From: CAVXDY01 sp963760715
Lineage (GTDB): Bacteria; Actinomycetota; Thermoleophilia; Miltoncostaeales; Miltoncostaeaceae
Direction of reading: 5' to 3'
DNA: 64,000 bases
Assembly: GCA_963760715.1 (NCBI GenBank)
Contig: CAVXDY010000003.1
Location: 682,001-746,000, forward strand
In this document: positions 31,872 through 39,718 of the stretch, in pieces
How positions within the stretch are numbered: the stretch's first letter is position 1
Layout: the number at the start of each line of letters is the position of its first letter
Made by a program: the position numbers and the translations under genes
The notes under the pieces: generated by a model
Told to the model about the DNA's origin: nothing
The model's input: the letters and a program-made list of their open reading frames with translations, nothing else
Database searches by the model: none

Positions 31872-32851
31872 GACAGGCCGAGCGCTCCCGGCACGAGGGC
31901 GAGGTTCTCCGACAGGCCGCCGAGCTGGGCCTTGAGCCTGCTGATCTGCACCGGCGTCACCGTGGGCTTCGGGCAGAGGGGCGAGGGGAACTCGTCGTTC
32001 TGCGGGCAGAAGAGCACCCAGCCCTCACCCCTGCGCAGCGGGGCGAGGCCCGACCGGAGGTCGCCGAAGCCGGCCTGGATGGCGGCGAGCAGGTCGGGGT
32101 CGGCCGACTGGAGCGCCGGGGCCAGGTACTCGATCACCTTCTGGGAGCCATCGACGTTCGCGTTGAAGTCCCAGAGGTCCGTCTTGGAGTAGCGGTCCTC
32201 CTCACCCGTGATCTTGCCCTCCGACACCTCCTGGATCAGCTCGGAGGCGCCCAGGGCGACGGCGGCCGGCGGGATCTCCAGCGCGGAGACGCCGCTCTTC
32301 AGCGAGGCCAGGTCCTTGTCGAGGCCGTCGCCGAGCCTCGCGGCGCCCCTGGTGGTGTTCTTCTCGAAGAGGAGGTACTCCAGGCGGTGCCAGCCGGTGA
32401 ACGCGGGGTCGTCGGGGCCCGCGAAGTCGTCCACCCGCGAGTTGACCGTCGAGTCGACGTCCGGGATCAGGCCGGCGATGGGCTCGATGCGCTCCCACGC
32501 CTCGCGGCTCGGGGCGTAGGCCGCCCTGGCCGCCGGCAGGTCGCCCGCGCGCACGGCGTTGGTGAAGACGGTCGTCGCGGCGATCAGCTCGTCGACCTGA
32601 TCCCTCACGTAGGCCCTGTACCGGGTCACGCCCTCCAGCACCTCGGGGTCGTCGGTCGTCGCCGTCCTCGTGTCCTCCAGCGACAGGCCGGTCCCGGACG
32701 CGCTCCCGGATGCCGAGCCCGCGCCCGATCCGGTCGCCGGTGTCGTTTCGCCACGCACGGCGGCACCGTCGTCCTCGGAACCACAGGCCGCGGCGAAGGC
32801 CGCCACCGACAGGGCGAGCAGGGCGATTGCGAGGGTGGTGCGGCGCGGCAT
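31868..32851 (-). CDS. efeO: EfeO-type iron-uptake lipoprotein (imelysin/M75 family)
   Basis: EfeO binds ferrous/ferric iron at the cell surface and hands it to EfeU or EfeB. The 327-residue protein carries a lipoprotein signal (hydrophobic segment ending AFAAAC, lipidated Cys23) and a flexible Gly/Ser/Ala linker. The M75 all-helical domain has the conserved motif GWHRLEYLLFE (GxHxxE) and SKTDLWDFNANVDGSQKVIE. There is no N-terminal cupredoxin domain, so this is the short form. It is the first gene of an efeO-efeB operon, coupled by GTGA, and divergent from an RsbW-like gene with 134 nt between. Confidence 0.92.
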   Translation of the reverse strand: MPRRTTLAIALLALSVAAFAAACGSEDDGAAVRGETTPATGSGAGSASGSASGTGLSLEDTRTATTDDPEVLEGVTRYRAYVRDQVDELIAATTVFTNAVRAGDLPAARAAYAPSREAWERIEPIAGLIPDVDSTVNSRVDDFAGPDDPAFTGWHRLEYLLFEKNTTRGAARLGDGLDKDLASLKSGVSALEIPPAAVALGASELIQEVSEGKITGEEDRYSKTDLWDFNANVDGSQKVIEYLAPALQSADPDLLAAIQAGFGDLRSGLAPLRRGEGWVLFCPQNDEFPSPLCPKPTVTPVQISRLKAQLGGLSENLALVPGALGLS

Positions 32852-32895
32852 GGACGCCTCCGGGTGGAGGGGACAGAGTCGCTCGGGCGAATGAG

Positions 32896-32914
32896 CGGAG
32901 TTAGGCTACCCGAA
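32896..32914 (-). promoter_or_regulatory. Candidate IdeR/DtxR iron box upstream of efeO
   Basis: On the minus strand the site reads TTCGGG-TAGCCTAAC-TCCG, 45-63 nt before the efeO start codon. The nine-base core TAGCCTAAC is identical to the centre of the actinobacterial iron-box consensus (TTAGGTTAGCCTAACCTAA), and about 13 of 19 positions match overall. The location in front of iron-uptake genes supports it. The right flank is poor. Confidence 0.45.
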
Positions 32915-32985
32915 CAAGAAATGCTCGGGGCGTCCCACGAGCGAACCACCCTCGCAGGCCGGGACGACCGGTAGCCTGCGGGTCA

Positions 32986-33435
32986 ATGGCGTCCGAGCGC
33001 AGCCGGCCGGGGCCGCGGCCTTCAGGGGTGGAGGGGGATCACCGCTACCGCGCGGCGCTCGGCACCGATCCGGCGGAGATCGCCGAGGTCCGGGCCGTGG
33101 TGCGCGACCTGGCGGTCAGCAACGGCTTCGCCGAACGCGCCGGCGACCTCGTGCTCGCGCTCGACGAGGCGATCGCGAACGCCCAGGAGCACGGCCGGCC
33201 GCCCATCGAGGTGACGGCCTGGGTCAACGGCCGCCTGGTGGTGGTGGTGGGCGACGTCGGCGGCGGGTTCGATCGCGCCCGGGTCTGGAGCACCCACCCC
33301 CCCGCGCCGCTGGGGCGGCGGGGGCGCGGGCTGTGGATCATCCGTCAGCTGACCGACCTGGTCTCCATCAGGACCGGCGAGGACGGCACCCAGGTGCGCA
33401 TGGAGCTGTCGCCCGATCCCCACATCGGGGCCTGA
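32986..33435 (+). CDS. RsbW-like serine kinase/anti-sigma-type ATPase domain protein
   Basis: This is a 149-residue GHKL-type ATPase of the anti-sigma regulatory kinase family, which binds sigma factors or phosphorylates anti-anti-sigma partners. It has the N box LALDEAIANAQEHG, the G1-like loop VGDVGGGFD and the G2 region LGRRGRGLWIIRQLTD, with a C-terminal strand pair. No antagonist or sigma factor gene is adjacent; the nearest sigma factor is at 46.4 kb. The ATG at 32986 follows a TAGCCT hexamer by 8 nt. Its last 91 nt overlap the 3' end of the convergent lytic transglycosylase-like gene, which is unusual. Confidence 0.88.
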   Translation: MASERSRPGPRPSGVEGDHRYRAALGTDPAEIAEVRAVVRDLAVSNGFAERAGDLVLALDEAIANAQEHGRPPIEVTAWVNGRLVVVVGDVGGGFDRARVWSTHPPAPLGRRGRGLWIIRQLTDLVSIRTGEDGTQVRMELSPDPHIGA

Positions 33436-33884
33436 GGGACGGACAGCGTGAGCGCCTCGTAGCACCCCATCACGCTGGAGACGTAGGTCCGGCTCCAGGA
33501 GTAGGGCGGCACCCCGTCGTGCCGCAGCACCGCGGAGGGGCCGGCGATGAACGCGGCCACCGCGAGGGGCAGATCGCCGTGGAAGGCCTCCACCTGGCAC
33601 CGCAGGTGGCGCGCCGCGCCCCGCAGGCTCTGGGCCGGATCGAGCGGGTCGGTCACGCCCAGCGATCGCGCCATGGCCGGCGTCAGGCGGATGGGGCCGC
33701 CGGACGTGGTGAGCCAGGTGGCCCGCGGACCGAGGGCGCTCTCGGCCCAGACGATCGCGGTCAGGAGCGCGGGATCGATTCCGTTCGCCCCGGCCGCCTC
33801 ACGGATGAGCGGCGCGAGATCGGCGGGCACGCGCCCGCCGGCGTCGTTCGCGGAGGGTGGAGCCTCTGGGCCCGGGAGGGTCAC
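33345..33884 (-). CDS. Lytic transglycosylase-like (SLT/lysozyme-fold) protein
   Basis: The 179-residue protein resembles the SLT domain that cleaves peptidoglycan glycan strands. It has LIREAAGANGIDPALLTAIVWAESALG (read as two parts), where the Glu in VWAES would be catalytic, then DPLDPAQSLRGAARHLRCQV, FHGDLPLAVAAFIAGPSAV and the Tyr-rich end PPYSWSRTYVSSV. The usual GLMQLMP segment after the catalytic Glu is replaced by SGGPIRLTP, and no signal peptide is seen, so activity or export is uncertain. The GTG start at 33884 is the only good choice. The 3' end overlaps the convergent RsbW-like gene by 91 nt. Confidence 0.7.
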   Translation of the reverse strand: MTLPGPEAPPSANDAGGRVPADLAPLIREAAGANGIDPALLTAIVWAESALGPRATWLTTSGGPIRLTPAMARSLGVTDPLDPAQSLRGAARHLRCQVEAFHGDLPLAVAAFIAGPSAVLRHDGVPPYSWSRTYVSSVMGCYEALTLSVPQAPMWGSGDSSMRTWVPSSPVLMETRSVS

Positions 33885-33938
33885 AGGGCGATTATCGGCG
33901 GCCCGGACCCGTTCTTGAGCCCCCCGCGCGGAGAGTCC

Positions 33939-34340
33939 CTACCCCTCCCCGCGGGTCGCCGCGAGGGGGGCGAGGCCACCCACCCGGACGACGTCGCGCA
34001 TCGAGAGGATGCCCACCAGGTCGGAGGCGTCGAACACCAGGACGTGGCGCACCCCTTGCTTGACCATGAGCGCGGCGGCGTCGGCGATGGGCCAGTCCGG
34101 CGCGGCGGTCACGAGCCGGCCGGTCATGTGCGACTCGACCAGCTCCACCGCCGGGTCCCCCCCGGCGGCGACCGCGCGCAGCAGGTCGCGCTCCGTGACG
34201 ACGGCGGGCCCTGGAAGGCTGCCGTCGATGACCACGGCGGCGCCGGTGCGGTGCTGGATCATCCGCGTCGCGGCCTGCTGCAGGGTGTGCTCGAGACCGA
34301 CGGTCGCGCTGATGGGGCTCATCGCATCCTTGACCCGCAT
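33939..34340 (-). CDS. CBS-domain pair protein
   Basis: The 133-residue protein consists of two CBS motifs. The first (about 1-60) begins VKDAMSPISATVG and has TGAAVVIDGSLPGPAVVTERDL. The second (about 70-128) has MTGRLVTAAPDWPIADAA and VLVFDASDLVGILSMRDVV. Such pairs form a Bateman module that binds adenine nucleotides and usually senses energy status or regulates partners. There is no extra effector domain. It lies downstream of the FliS-like gene with a 64-nt gap on the same strand. The ATG at 34340 starts right at the first CBS strand. Confidence 0.9.
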   Translation of the reverse strand: MRVKDAMSPISATVGLEHTLQQAATRMIQHRTGAAVVIDGSLPGPAVVTERDLLRAVAAGGDPAVELVESHMTGRLVTAAPDWPIADAAALMVKQGVRHVLVFDASDLVGILSMRDVVRVGGLAPLAATRGEG

Positions 34341-34404
34341 GACGCCAACCTCGTTACGTTTGTTGCGAGCGGTGGGTTCAGGTTCGCACGGCGCGCCGCT
34401 GAGA

Positions 34405-34737
34405 TCAACGGGCGGGCGGGCGCCCCAGGGCGAGCCGGGCGTCCCGCAGGACCACCAGGTCCGCGAGGATGTCCTCGAGCGTCGCCACGTCGACCGTCGC
34501 GGCATCGAGGCCCTCCACGACGTAGTGGTGGATGGCCTCGAGGTGGCCGCCGAGTGGGCCGTCGTGGCGGTCGAGGCGCCGCGCGATCTCGCCGACCGTG
34601 GCGCGCAGCCGGAGGGCGAACGGCTCACAGGCGTCGCGGTCGCCGCGGGCCAGCGCCTCCCGGGCCTCCGCGCCGAGGATGATGGCCCGGTCGAACAGCT
34701 CCCCCGTGGATGCGCCGCTGAGGGGGTTGACGGGCAT
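34405..34737 (-). CDS. Small helical protein, FliS-like (possible flagellin export chaperone)
   Basis: The 110-residue protein is all-helical. The pattern GELFDRAIILGAEAREALA, then a helix ending EIARRLDRHDGPLGGHLEAI, then HHYVVEGLDAATVDVATLED and LADLVVLRDARLAL follows FliS. In that family L-x-L-[FY]-D-x-A-I is followed by GG-[ED]-[IL]-A-x-N-L, Y-x-Y and a final helix with L-[LR]. FliS binds flagellin C termini and blocks early polymerisation. The match is by pattern only and other four-helix proteins are possible. No flagellin, fliD or fliW gene is near, but csrA lies 4 kb away. The ATG at 34737 was chosen as the start of the helical region. Confidence 0.45.
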   Translation of the reverse strand: MPVNPLSGASTGELFDRAIILGAEAREALARGDRDACEPFALRLRATVGEIARRLDRHDGPLGGHLEAIHHYVVEGLDAATVDVATLEDILADLVVLRDARLALGRPPAR

Positions 34738-34790
34738 GTCCAGACCTCGTCGGCCGGACGGGTCACGCTCTTGAGCCCGCGGGCAGTGAC

Positions 34791-37322
34791 CTAGTCGTCG
34801 GCCCAGGCGATGAGGAAGTCGGGCTCGGGCCCGGCGCCGTCGGGGCGCAGCGGCACGACCCGCGCGGCGCAGGCCAGCCGGCCGCTCGAGGCGGTGGGCA
34901 CCACGGCGAGGTAGCGCTCCAGGCTGCCGGTTCGTCCCTCGTGGACGCCCTCCACGACGCTGCGGGGCGAGAGCCCGTCCCCGTTGCGCACGCCGGCGAC
35001 CACCTCCACGCGCACGTCGTCCGGCGACAGCCCTCCGAGGTTGACGCGCACGTCCACGCGCACGTCCGAGCCCACCGCCACCGGACCGTCGCCGGCGACG
35101 CTGCTGCTGGCGCTCACCTGCGGCCAGGCCTCCTGCAGGCGCTCGCGCCACGCGGCCAGCCGGCGGGCGCCGGAGCTCGAGTCCGCGGCGAGGGCCACGA
35201 GCGCGCGGTGCGCCGGCAGGTAGGCGCGCTCGGCGTAGTCGCGCACCATCCGCCCGGTGTTGAACTCGGCGCCCAGGTGCTGGATGGAGTTGGTCATCAT
35301 CCTGGTCCACTCGCGCGGGCGGCCCGAGGCGTCGCGATCGAAGAACATCGGGATCACCTCACGCTCCAGCAGGCTGTAGAGCGCCTCGGCCTCGACCGCG
35401 TCGTTCTCCTCCGGGTCGTCGTACTGCTCGCCGCCGCCGATGGCCCAGCCGCAGGCGGGCGAGTAGCCCTCGGCCCACCAGCCGTCGAGCACCGAGAGGT
35501 TGAGCGCGCCGTTGACGGCGGCCTTCATCCCGCTGGTGCCCGAGGCCTCGAGCGGGCGGCGCGGCACGTTGAGCCACACGTCGGCGCCCTGCACCAGGTA
35601 GCGCGCCATGTGCATGTCGTAGTCCTCGAGGAACACGATCCGGTCGCGCAGGCGGGGACGCTGGGCGGCCTGGACCACGCCGCGCAGGACCTCCTTCCCG
35701 GGCACGTCGAGGGGATGGGCCTTGCCGGCGACGATCAGCTGCACCGGGCGCTTCTCGTCGCCCAGGAGGCGCGAGAGGCGCTCCTGGTCCCGGAAGAGCA
35801 GGTTGGCGCGCTTGTAGGTGGCGAACCGCCGCGCGAAGCAGATGGTGAGCGCGTCGGGGCGCAGGACGTCGTCGGCCTCGCGGCGCCCCACGCGCAGGGA
35901 CCCCTGGCGGGCGAGGCGGCTGCGCGCGAGCATCACCAGGCGCTCGCGGCACAGCTCGTGGACGCGCCAGAGCTCGCCGGCGGGGATGTTCTCCGCGCGG
36001 TTCCACACCGTTGGGTCCTCGGGCCGCTCGCGCAGCGCCGGGCCGATGTAGCGCTCGAAGAGCTCGTGCATCTCGCGGCTGAGCCAGCTCGCCGTGTGGA
36101 TCCCGTTGGTGACGCTGGTGATCGGCACCTCGTCGACGGGCAGGTCGGGCCAGAGCCCGCGCCACATGCGCCGGGACGTGTCGCCGTGAAGCTCGGCGAC
36201 GCCGTTGGCGAAGCCCGAGGTGCGGAGCGCCAGCGGCGTCATCCCGAACTGGGGATCGCCGTCCGGGTGAGAGGCCAGGGCGGCCAGCTCCTCCCAGGTC
36301 ATCCCGATCGCCGCGGCGAGCGGCTCGAGGTAGGTGCGCGCGAGCTCGGGCTCGAAGGTCTCGTTGCCCGCGGGGACCGGGGTGTGGGTGGTGAAGACGG
36401 TCGAGGCGCGGGCCTCCTCGAGGGCCTCGGCGAGGTCCAGGCCGGAGCCCTTCATCAGCGCCCGGAGCCGCTCGAGCGTCAGCAGCGCCGAGTGGCCCTC
36501 GTTCATGTGGAACACCGTGGGACGCATGCCGGCCGCGGCGAGCGCACGGACGCCCCCCACGCCCAGCAGGATCTCCTGCCGGATCCGCATCTCGCGATCG
36601 CCGCCGTAGAGGGCGCCCGTGATCGCGCGTGCCTCGGGCGAGTTGCCCTCCACGTCCGCGTCGAGCAGGAGGAGCGGAACGCGGCCCACCTGGATCCTGC
36701 GCACCGCGGCCCGCACGGTCTCCCCGCCGATCTCGACCTCCACGTACAGGGGCGCCCCCGAGGCGTCGCCCTCGTCGGAGAGCGGCAGGTCGGCCCAGTC
36801 GGTGGACGGGTAGCGCTCGCGCTGACCGCCGTCGGGCCCCAGCGACTGGCGGAAGTACCCGCTGTGGTAGAGCAGGCCCACGCCCACCAGCGGCACGCCG
36901 AGGTCGGACGCCGACTTGAGGTGGTCGCCCGCCAGGATCCCCAGGCCGCCCGAGTAGAGCGGGATGCCGGCGTCGAGCCCGAACTCGAGCGAGAAGTAGG
37001 CCACGAGCATGTCCCGCGCCTCGGCGGAGGACGACCGCAGCCAGCCGGGCTCGGAGGTGTAGGCGTCGAGCCGGCGGGCCACCCGGGCCACCATCGCCAC
37101 GAAGCTCTCGTCGGCCGCCGCGGCGTCCAGCTTCTCCTGCGGCAGGCCCCGCAGCAGCGCGACCGGGTTGTGGCTGAGCCGCTCCCAGGCCTCGGGGTCG
37201 AGGCGGGAGAAGAGGTCCCCGGCCTCGGGGCTCCACGACGACCACACGTTGCGTGCGATCTCGCCGAGCCAGGCGAGGCGTTCCGGGAGCGCGGGGTGGA
37301 CGTCGACCTCGTGGACCTTCAT
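34791..37322 (-). CDS. glgP: Alpha-glucan (glycogen) phosphorylase
   Basis: GlgP releases glucose-1-phosphate from alpha-1,4-glucans. The 843-residue protein belongs to the GT35 group with an N-terminal DUF3417-type region (ARNVWSSWSPEAGDLFSRLD). It has AYFSLEFGLDAGIPLYSGGLG split across the glycogen-site region, FHMNEGHSALLTLERL, THTPVPAGNETF, FARRFATYKRANL and the PLP site EASGTSGMKAAVNG with Lys600. A beta domain at the C terminus (about 740-843) is a feature of this group. It is separate from the main glucan locus but completes it by supplying phosphorolysis. The ATG at 37322 is immediately followed by the conserved N terminus. Confidence 0.96.
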   Translation of the reverse strand: MKVHEVDVHPALPERLAWLGEIARNVWSSWSPEAGDLFSRLDPEAWERLSHNPVALLRGLPQEKLDAAAADESFVAMVARVARRLDAYTSEPGWLRSSSAEARDMLVAYFSLEFGLDAGIPLYSGGLGILAGDHLKSASDLGVPLVGVGLLYHSGYFRQSLGPDGGQRERYPSTDWADLPLSDEGDASGAPLYVEVEIGGETVRAAVRRIQVGRVPLLLLDADVEGNSPEARAITGALYGGDREMRIRQEILLGVGGVRALAAAGMRPTVFHMNEGHSALLTLERLRALMKGSGLDLAEALEEARASTVFTTHTPVPAGNETFEPELARTYLEPLAAAIGMTWEELAALASHPDGDPQFGMTPLALRTSGFANGVAELHGDTSRRMWRGLWPDLPVDEVPITSVTNGIHTASWLSREMHELFERYIGPALRERPEDPTVWNRAENIPAGELWRVHELCRERLVMLARSRLARQGSLRVGRREADDVLRPDALTICFARRFATYKRANLLFRDQERLSRLLGDEKRPVQLIVAGKAHPLDVPGKEVLRGVVQAAQRPRLRDRIVFLEDYDMHMARYLVQGADVWLNVPRRPLEASGTSGMKAAVNGALNLSVLDGWWAEGYSPACGWAIGGGEQYDDPEENDAVEAEALYSLLEREVIPMFFDRDASGRPREWTRMMTNSIQHLGAEFNTGRMVRDYAERAYLPAHRALVALAADSSSGARRLAAWRERLQEAWPQVSASSSVAGDGPVAVGSDVRVDVRVNLGGLSPDDVRVEVVAGVRNGDGLSPRSVVEGVHEGRTGSLERYLAVVPTASSGRLACAARVVPLRPDGAGPEPDFLIAWADD

Positions 37323-37494
37323 GCGGGGATCTCCTCGTGGTGCGGCCGGATTCGTGGGCGGTCAGCAGGGCGACGGCGCGACCGCGCGACGCGACGCCGG
37401 TCCGGGACCGGGGAAGCATAGGTCAGGCCGCCGCGGCGGATGGCGGGACGGCGACCCGTCATCGGGTTAGTCCCGCCCGGACATGCGAGGGGTG

Positions 37495-37572
37495 CTACCG
37501 CACCACCCAGGCCATGACGGCGCCGAGGACGACGGCGTCGATGACGACGAACACCGTGATGACACGCTTCAC
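37495..37572 (-). CDS. Putative 25-aa single-span membrane peptide
   Basis: Within the 389-nt gap between glgP and the monooxygenase gene, a GTG at 37572 opens a 25-codon frame reading VKRVITVFVVIDAVVLGAVM and ending WVVR. It is a basic residue pair, then one hydrophobic helix, then a basic end. AAGGAGGA lies 9-10 nt upstream, one of the best ribosome-binding sites in the window. Small membrane peptides of this type are easily missed in annotation. It has no recognisable family. The rest of the gap (37323-37494 and 37573-37711) shows no other gene; TACCAT at 37693 may belong to the promoter of the next gene. Confidence 0.45.
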   Translation of the reverse strand: MKRVITVFVVIDAVVLGAVMAWVVR

Positions 37573-37711
37573 GATCCGAGTCCTCCTTCAAGGGTGGGGA
37601 CACGCGACGGGGACGCCCCCCTCATCGGCGTCGAGCGGGGAAACTTGAGACGCCCCGGGCGTCGCTCCGCCGGGCGCCCGCGCCGGCAGCCGGTACCATC
37701 CGGCGGGTCGC

Positions 37712-38770
37712 ATGAGCCCTCCCCTCTCGGTCCTCGACCTCTCCCCGGTCCCCTCGGGCTCCACCGCCGCGGAGGCTCTGCGCAACACGATCGACCTCGC
37801 CCGGTCGGCCGAGGCCCGGGGCTACCGGCGGCACTGGCTCGCCGAGCACCACAACACCCCGGGGCTCGCGAGCTCGGCGCCGGAGGTGATGATCGGGCAG
37901 GTCGCGGCGGCCACGACGCGCATCCGCGTCGGCGCCGGCGGGATCATGCTCCCCAACCACGCGCCCCTCCGGGTGGCCGAGACCTTCCGCGTGCTGGAGG
38001 CGCTCTTCCCCGGCCGCATCGACCTGGGCATCGGACGGGCGCCCGGCACCGATCAGGTGACGGCGATCGCGCTCCGGCGCTCGGTGGAGGCCCTCACGGC
38101 GGACGACTTCCCCCAGCAACTCCTGGAGCTCCTCGCGTACGGGGGCGACGGGTTCCCGCCCGACCACCCCTTCCACTCGGTGAACGCCGAGCCGCGGGAC
38201 GTCCCGCTCCCCCCGATCTGGATCCTGGGCTCGAGCGAGTACGGGGCCCAGGCCGCCGCGGCGCTGGGCACGGGGTTCGCCTTCGCCCGCCATCTCAACC
38301 CGCGCGGCGCCGAGGCGGCGATGCGGCTCTACCGCGAGAGCTTCCGGCCGTCCGACCGCTGCCCCGAGCCCCACGCGATCCTCACGGTCTCGGTCGTCTG
38401 CGCGGAGGACGCGGAGCGGGCCGAGCACCTCGCCGGCTCGATGGCGCTGGGGGTGGTGCGGATGCGGTCGGGACGGCCGGGCGTGCTGCCCTCACCGGAG
38501 GAGGCGGCCGCCCACCGTTACACCCCCGCCGAGGCCGACCAGGTGCGCCGCTACCGGCGCGCCCAGGTGCTCGGCGACCCGCCCGGGGTCGCCGCCGAGC
38601 TCCTCGGCCTCGTCGAGCGGACCGGAGCGGACGAGCTCATGGTGATGACCTCGGTGCACGATCACACCGAGCGCCTGCGGTCCTACCGCCTCCTGGCGGA
38701 GGCCCTCGCCCCTCAGGTCGGGGACTGGTCGAGCAGCTCGCCGGCCGACCCGGCGGCCTCCAAGCTCTGA
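37712..38770 (+). CDS. LLM-class flavin-dependent oxidoreductase (luciferase-like)
   Basis: This is a luciferase-like monooxygenase of 352 residues with the bacterial luciferase (TIM-barrel) pattern. Residues in RGYRRHWLAEHHNTPG, VMIGQVAAATTRIRVGAGG, PNHAPLRVAETFRVLEALFP and RIDLGIGRAPGTD match the luciferase family group 1 proteins, which use FMN. The substrate is unknown. DELMVMTSVHDHTERLRSYRLLAE near the end is the usual C-terminal signature. The ATG at 37712 fits the conserved start. Its last 58 nt overlap the convergent csrA gene, so the two transcripts are complementary at their 3' ends. Confidence 0.92.
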   Translation: MSPPLSVLDLSPVPSGSTAAEALRNTIDLARSAEARGYRRHWLAEHHNTPGLASSAPEVMIGQVAAATTRIRVGAGGIMLPNHAPLRVAETFRVLEALFPGRIDLGIGRAPGTDQVTAIALRRSVEALTADDFPQQLLELLAYGGDGFPPDHPFHSVNAEPRDVPLPPIWILGSSEYGAQAAAALGTGFAFARHLNPRGAEAAMRLYRESFRPSDRCPEPHAILTVSVVCAEDAERAEHLAGSMALGVVRMRSGRPGVLPSPEEAAAHRYTPAEADQVRRYRRAQVLGDPPGVAAELLGLVERTGADELMVMTSVHDHTERLRSYRLLAEALAPQVGDWSSSSPADPAASKL

Positions 38771-38943
38771 GCCTCGAGGGTCTGAGCCTGGATCTCCAGG
38801 AAGACCTCCTTGCGGAACACCGGAACGTCCCGCGGCGCCTGGATCCCCAGCCGCACCTTCTCGCCGAGGACCGACAGCACCGAGACCTCGATGTTGTCGC
38901 CGATCATGATGCTCTGATTGGCCTTTCGGGTCAGCACCAGCAT
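38713..38943 (-). CDS. csrA: CsrA, carbon storage / flagellar translational regulator
   Basis: CsrA dimers bind GGA motifs in mRNA leaders and repress translation; outside proteobacteria the main target is usually flagellin, with FliW as antagonist. The 76-residue protein starts MLVLTRKANQSIMIGDNIEV, and the core continues VRLGIQAPRDVPVFRKEVF with the Arg of the RNA-binding surface. A C-terminal extension (about residues 55-76) is rich in Glu, Ala and Ser. AAGGAGG lies upstream of the ATG at 38943. It is divergent from the omega-like gene. No fliW or flagellin gene is within the window. The 3' end overlaps the convergent monooxygenase gene by 58 nt. Confidence 0.95.
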   Translation of the reverse strand: MLVLTRKANQSIMIGDNIEVSVLSVLGEKVRLGIQAPRDVPVFRKEVFLEIQAQTLEAQSLEAAGSAGELLDQSPT

Positions 38944-39056
38944 CGTGGGAGGCCTCCTTGCGCCGATGACGCGGGGTCGGGGCTGAGCGGTGCCGCGTTC
39001 GACAGCTAGTATGGAGGGCTGGTTTGACACGTGCCATAAACGGCCGGGGAGGTTGG

Positions 39057-39608
39057 ATGCTGTACGGACGGCGCTTGGATCAGTCGCTTCAGCACGTCGA
39101 TGGGTCGCGCTATGCGCTGGTCCACGCGGTCTCGAAGCGCGCACGCCAGATCACCCTCTGGCTCACGGCCGACCCGGCCGAGCTGCGCGCCGAGGCGGCG
39201 CCCCCGCCCGCCCCCGGTGAGCTCACCTCGCGCGACCCGGTCGCGCTCGCGGAGGCCGAGATCCTCGACGGCGAGGTCAAGGTCCGCTGGGACCCGGAGG
39301 GTCGCGCCGACGAGGCCGAGCTCCTCGAGGTAGACGAGTTCGAGACCGACCCCCTGCTCATCGAGGGCCTCACGGAGGACGACGACGTCGTTCCCGACAT
39401 CGACGACGACGCGGACCGGCTCACGCCCGCGCTGGCGGAGGTGCTGGAGGGCGAGCCCGTCGTCGAGGTGGAGGTCGAGGTCGAGCCCGACGCGGACGCC
39501 GACGAGGCCGCCGACGCGGTCGTGCTTCGCGACGGGGACGAGATCGAGGAGATCTCGCTCGACGAGGTCGTGGAGCCCGGGGACGACGATGACGAGGACG
39601 AGGTGTGA
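39057..39608 (+). CDS. rpoZ: RNA polymerase omega-subunit-like protein with long acidic C-terminal tail
   Basis: Omega supports assembly of RNA polymerase by binding beta prime. Residues about 8-42 (LDQSLQHVDGSRYALVHAVS then KRARQITLWLT) match the omega core, where D-x-L-L-x-x-x-G-S-[RK]-Y-x-L-V is followed by A-x-x-[RK]-A-R-Q-[IL]. The other 140 residues are Asp/Glu/Val/Ala-rich with almost no basic residues, ending in DDDDEDEV, and carry no domain I recognise. GGGGAGG precedes the ATG at 39057. Omega is usually 70-110 residues, so this one is about double. It is not beside gmk or coaBC as in many genomes. A second, divergent omega-like protein is possible. Confidence 0.6.
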   Translation: MLYGRRLDQSLQHVDGSRYALVHAVSKRARQITLWLTADPAELRAEAAPPPAPGELTSRDPVALAEAEILDGEVKVRWDPEGRADEAELLEVDEFETDPLLIEGLTEDDDVVPDIDDDADRLTPALAEVLEGEPVVEVEVEVEPDADADEAADAVVLRDGDEIEEISLDEVVEPGDDDDEDEV

Positions 39609-39718
39609 CCGCGACCCTCGTCGCCCGGCCGGGCGCGCGATAGGTTCCACGCACGGGCGGTGCGGGTATCCCGGGACCGGCAGCCGCGTCCCTGATCCTC
39701 ACCCCCTCGGGAGACCGA

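Noticed and set aside
30609..32851. Complete EfeUOB iron transporter
   Set aside because: No EfeU/FTR1 membrane protein with REXXE motifs is encoded next to efeO or anywhere in the window.
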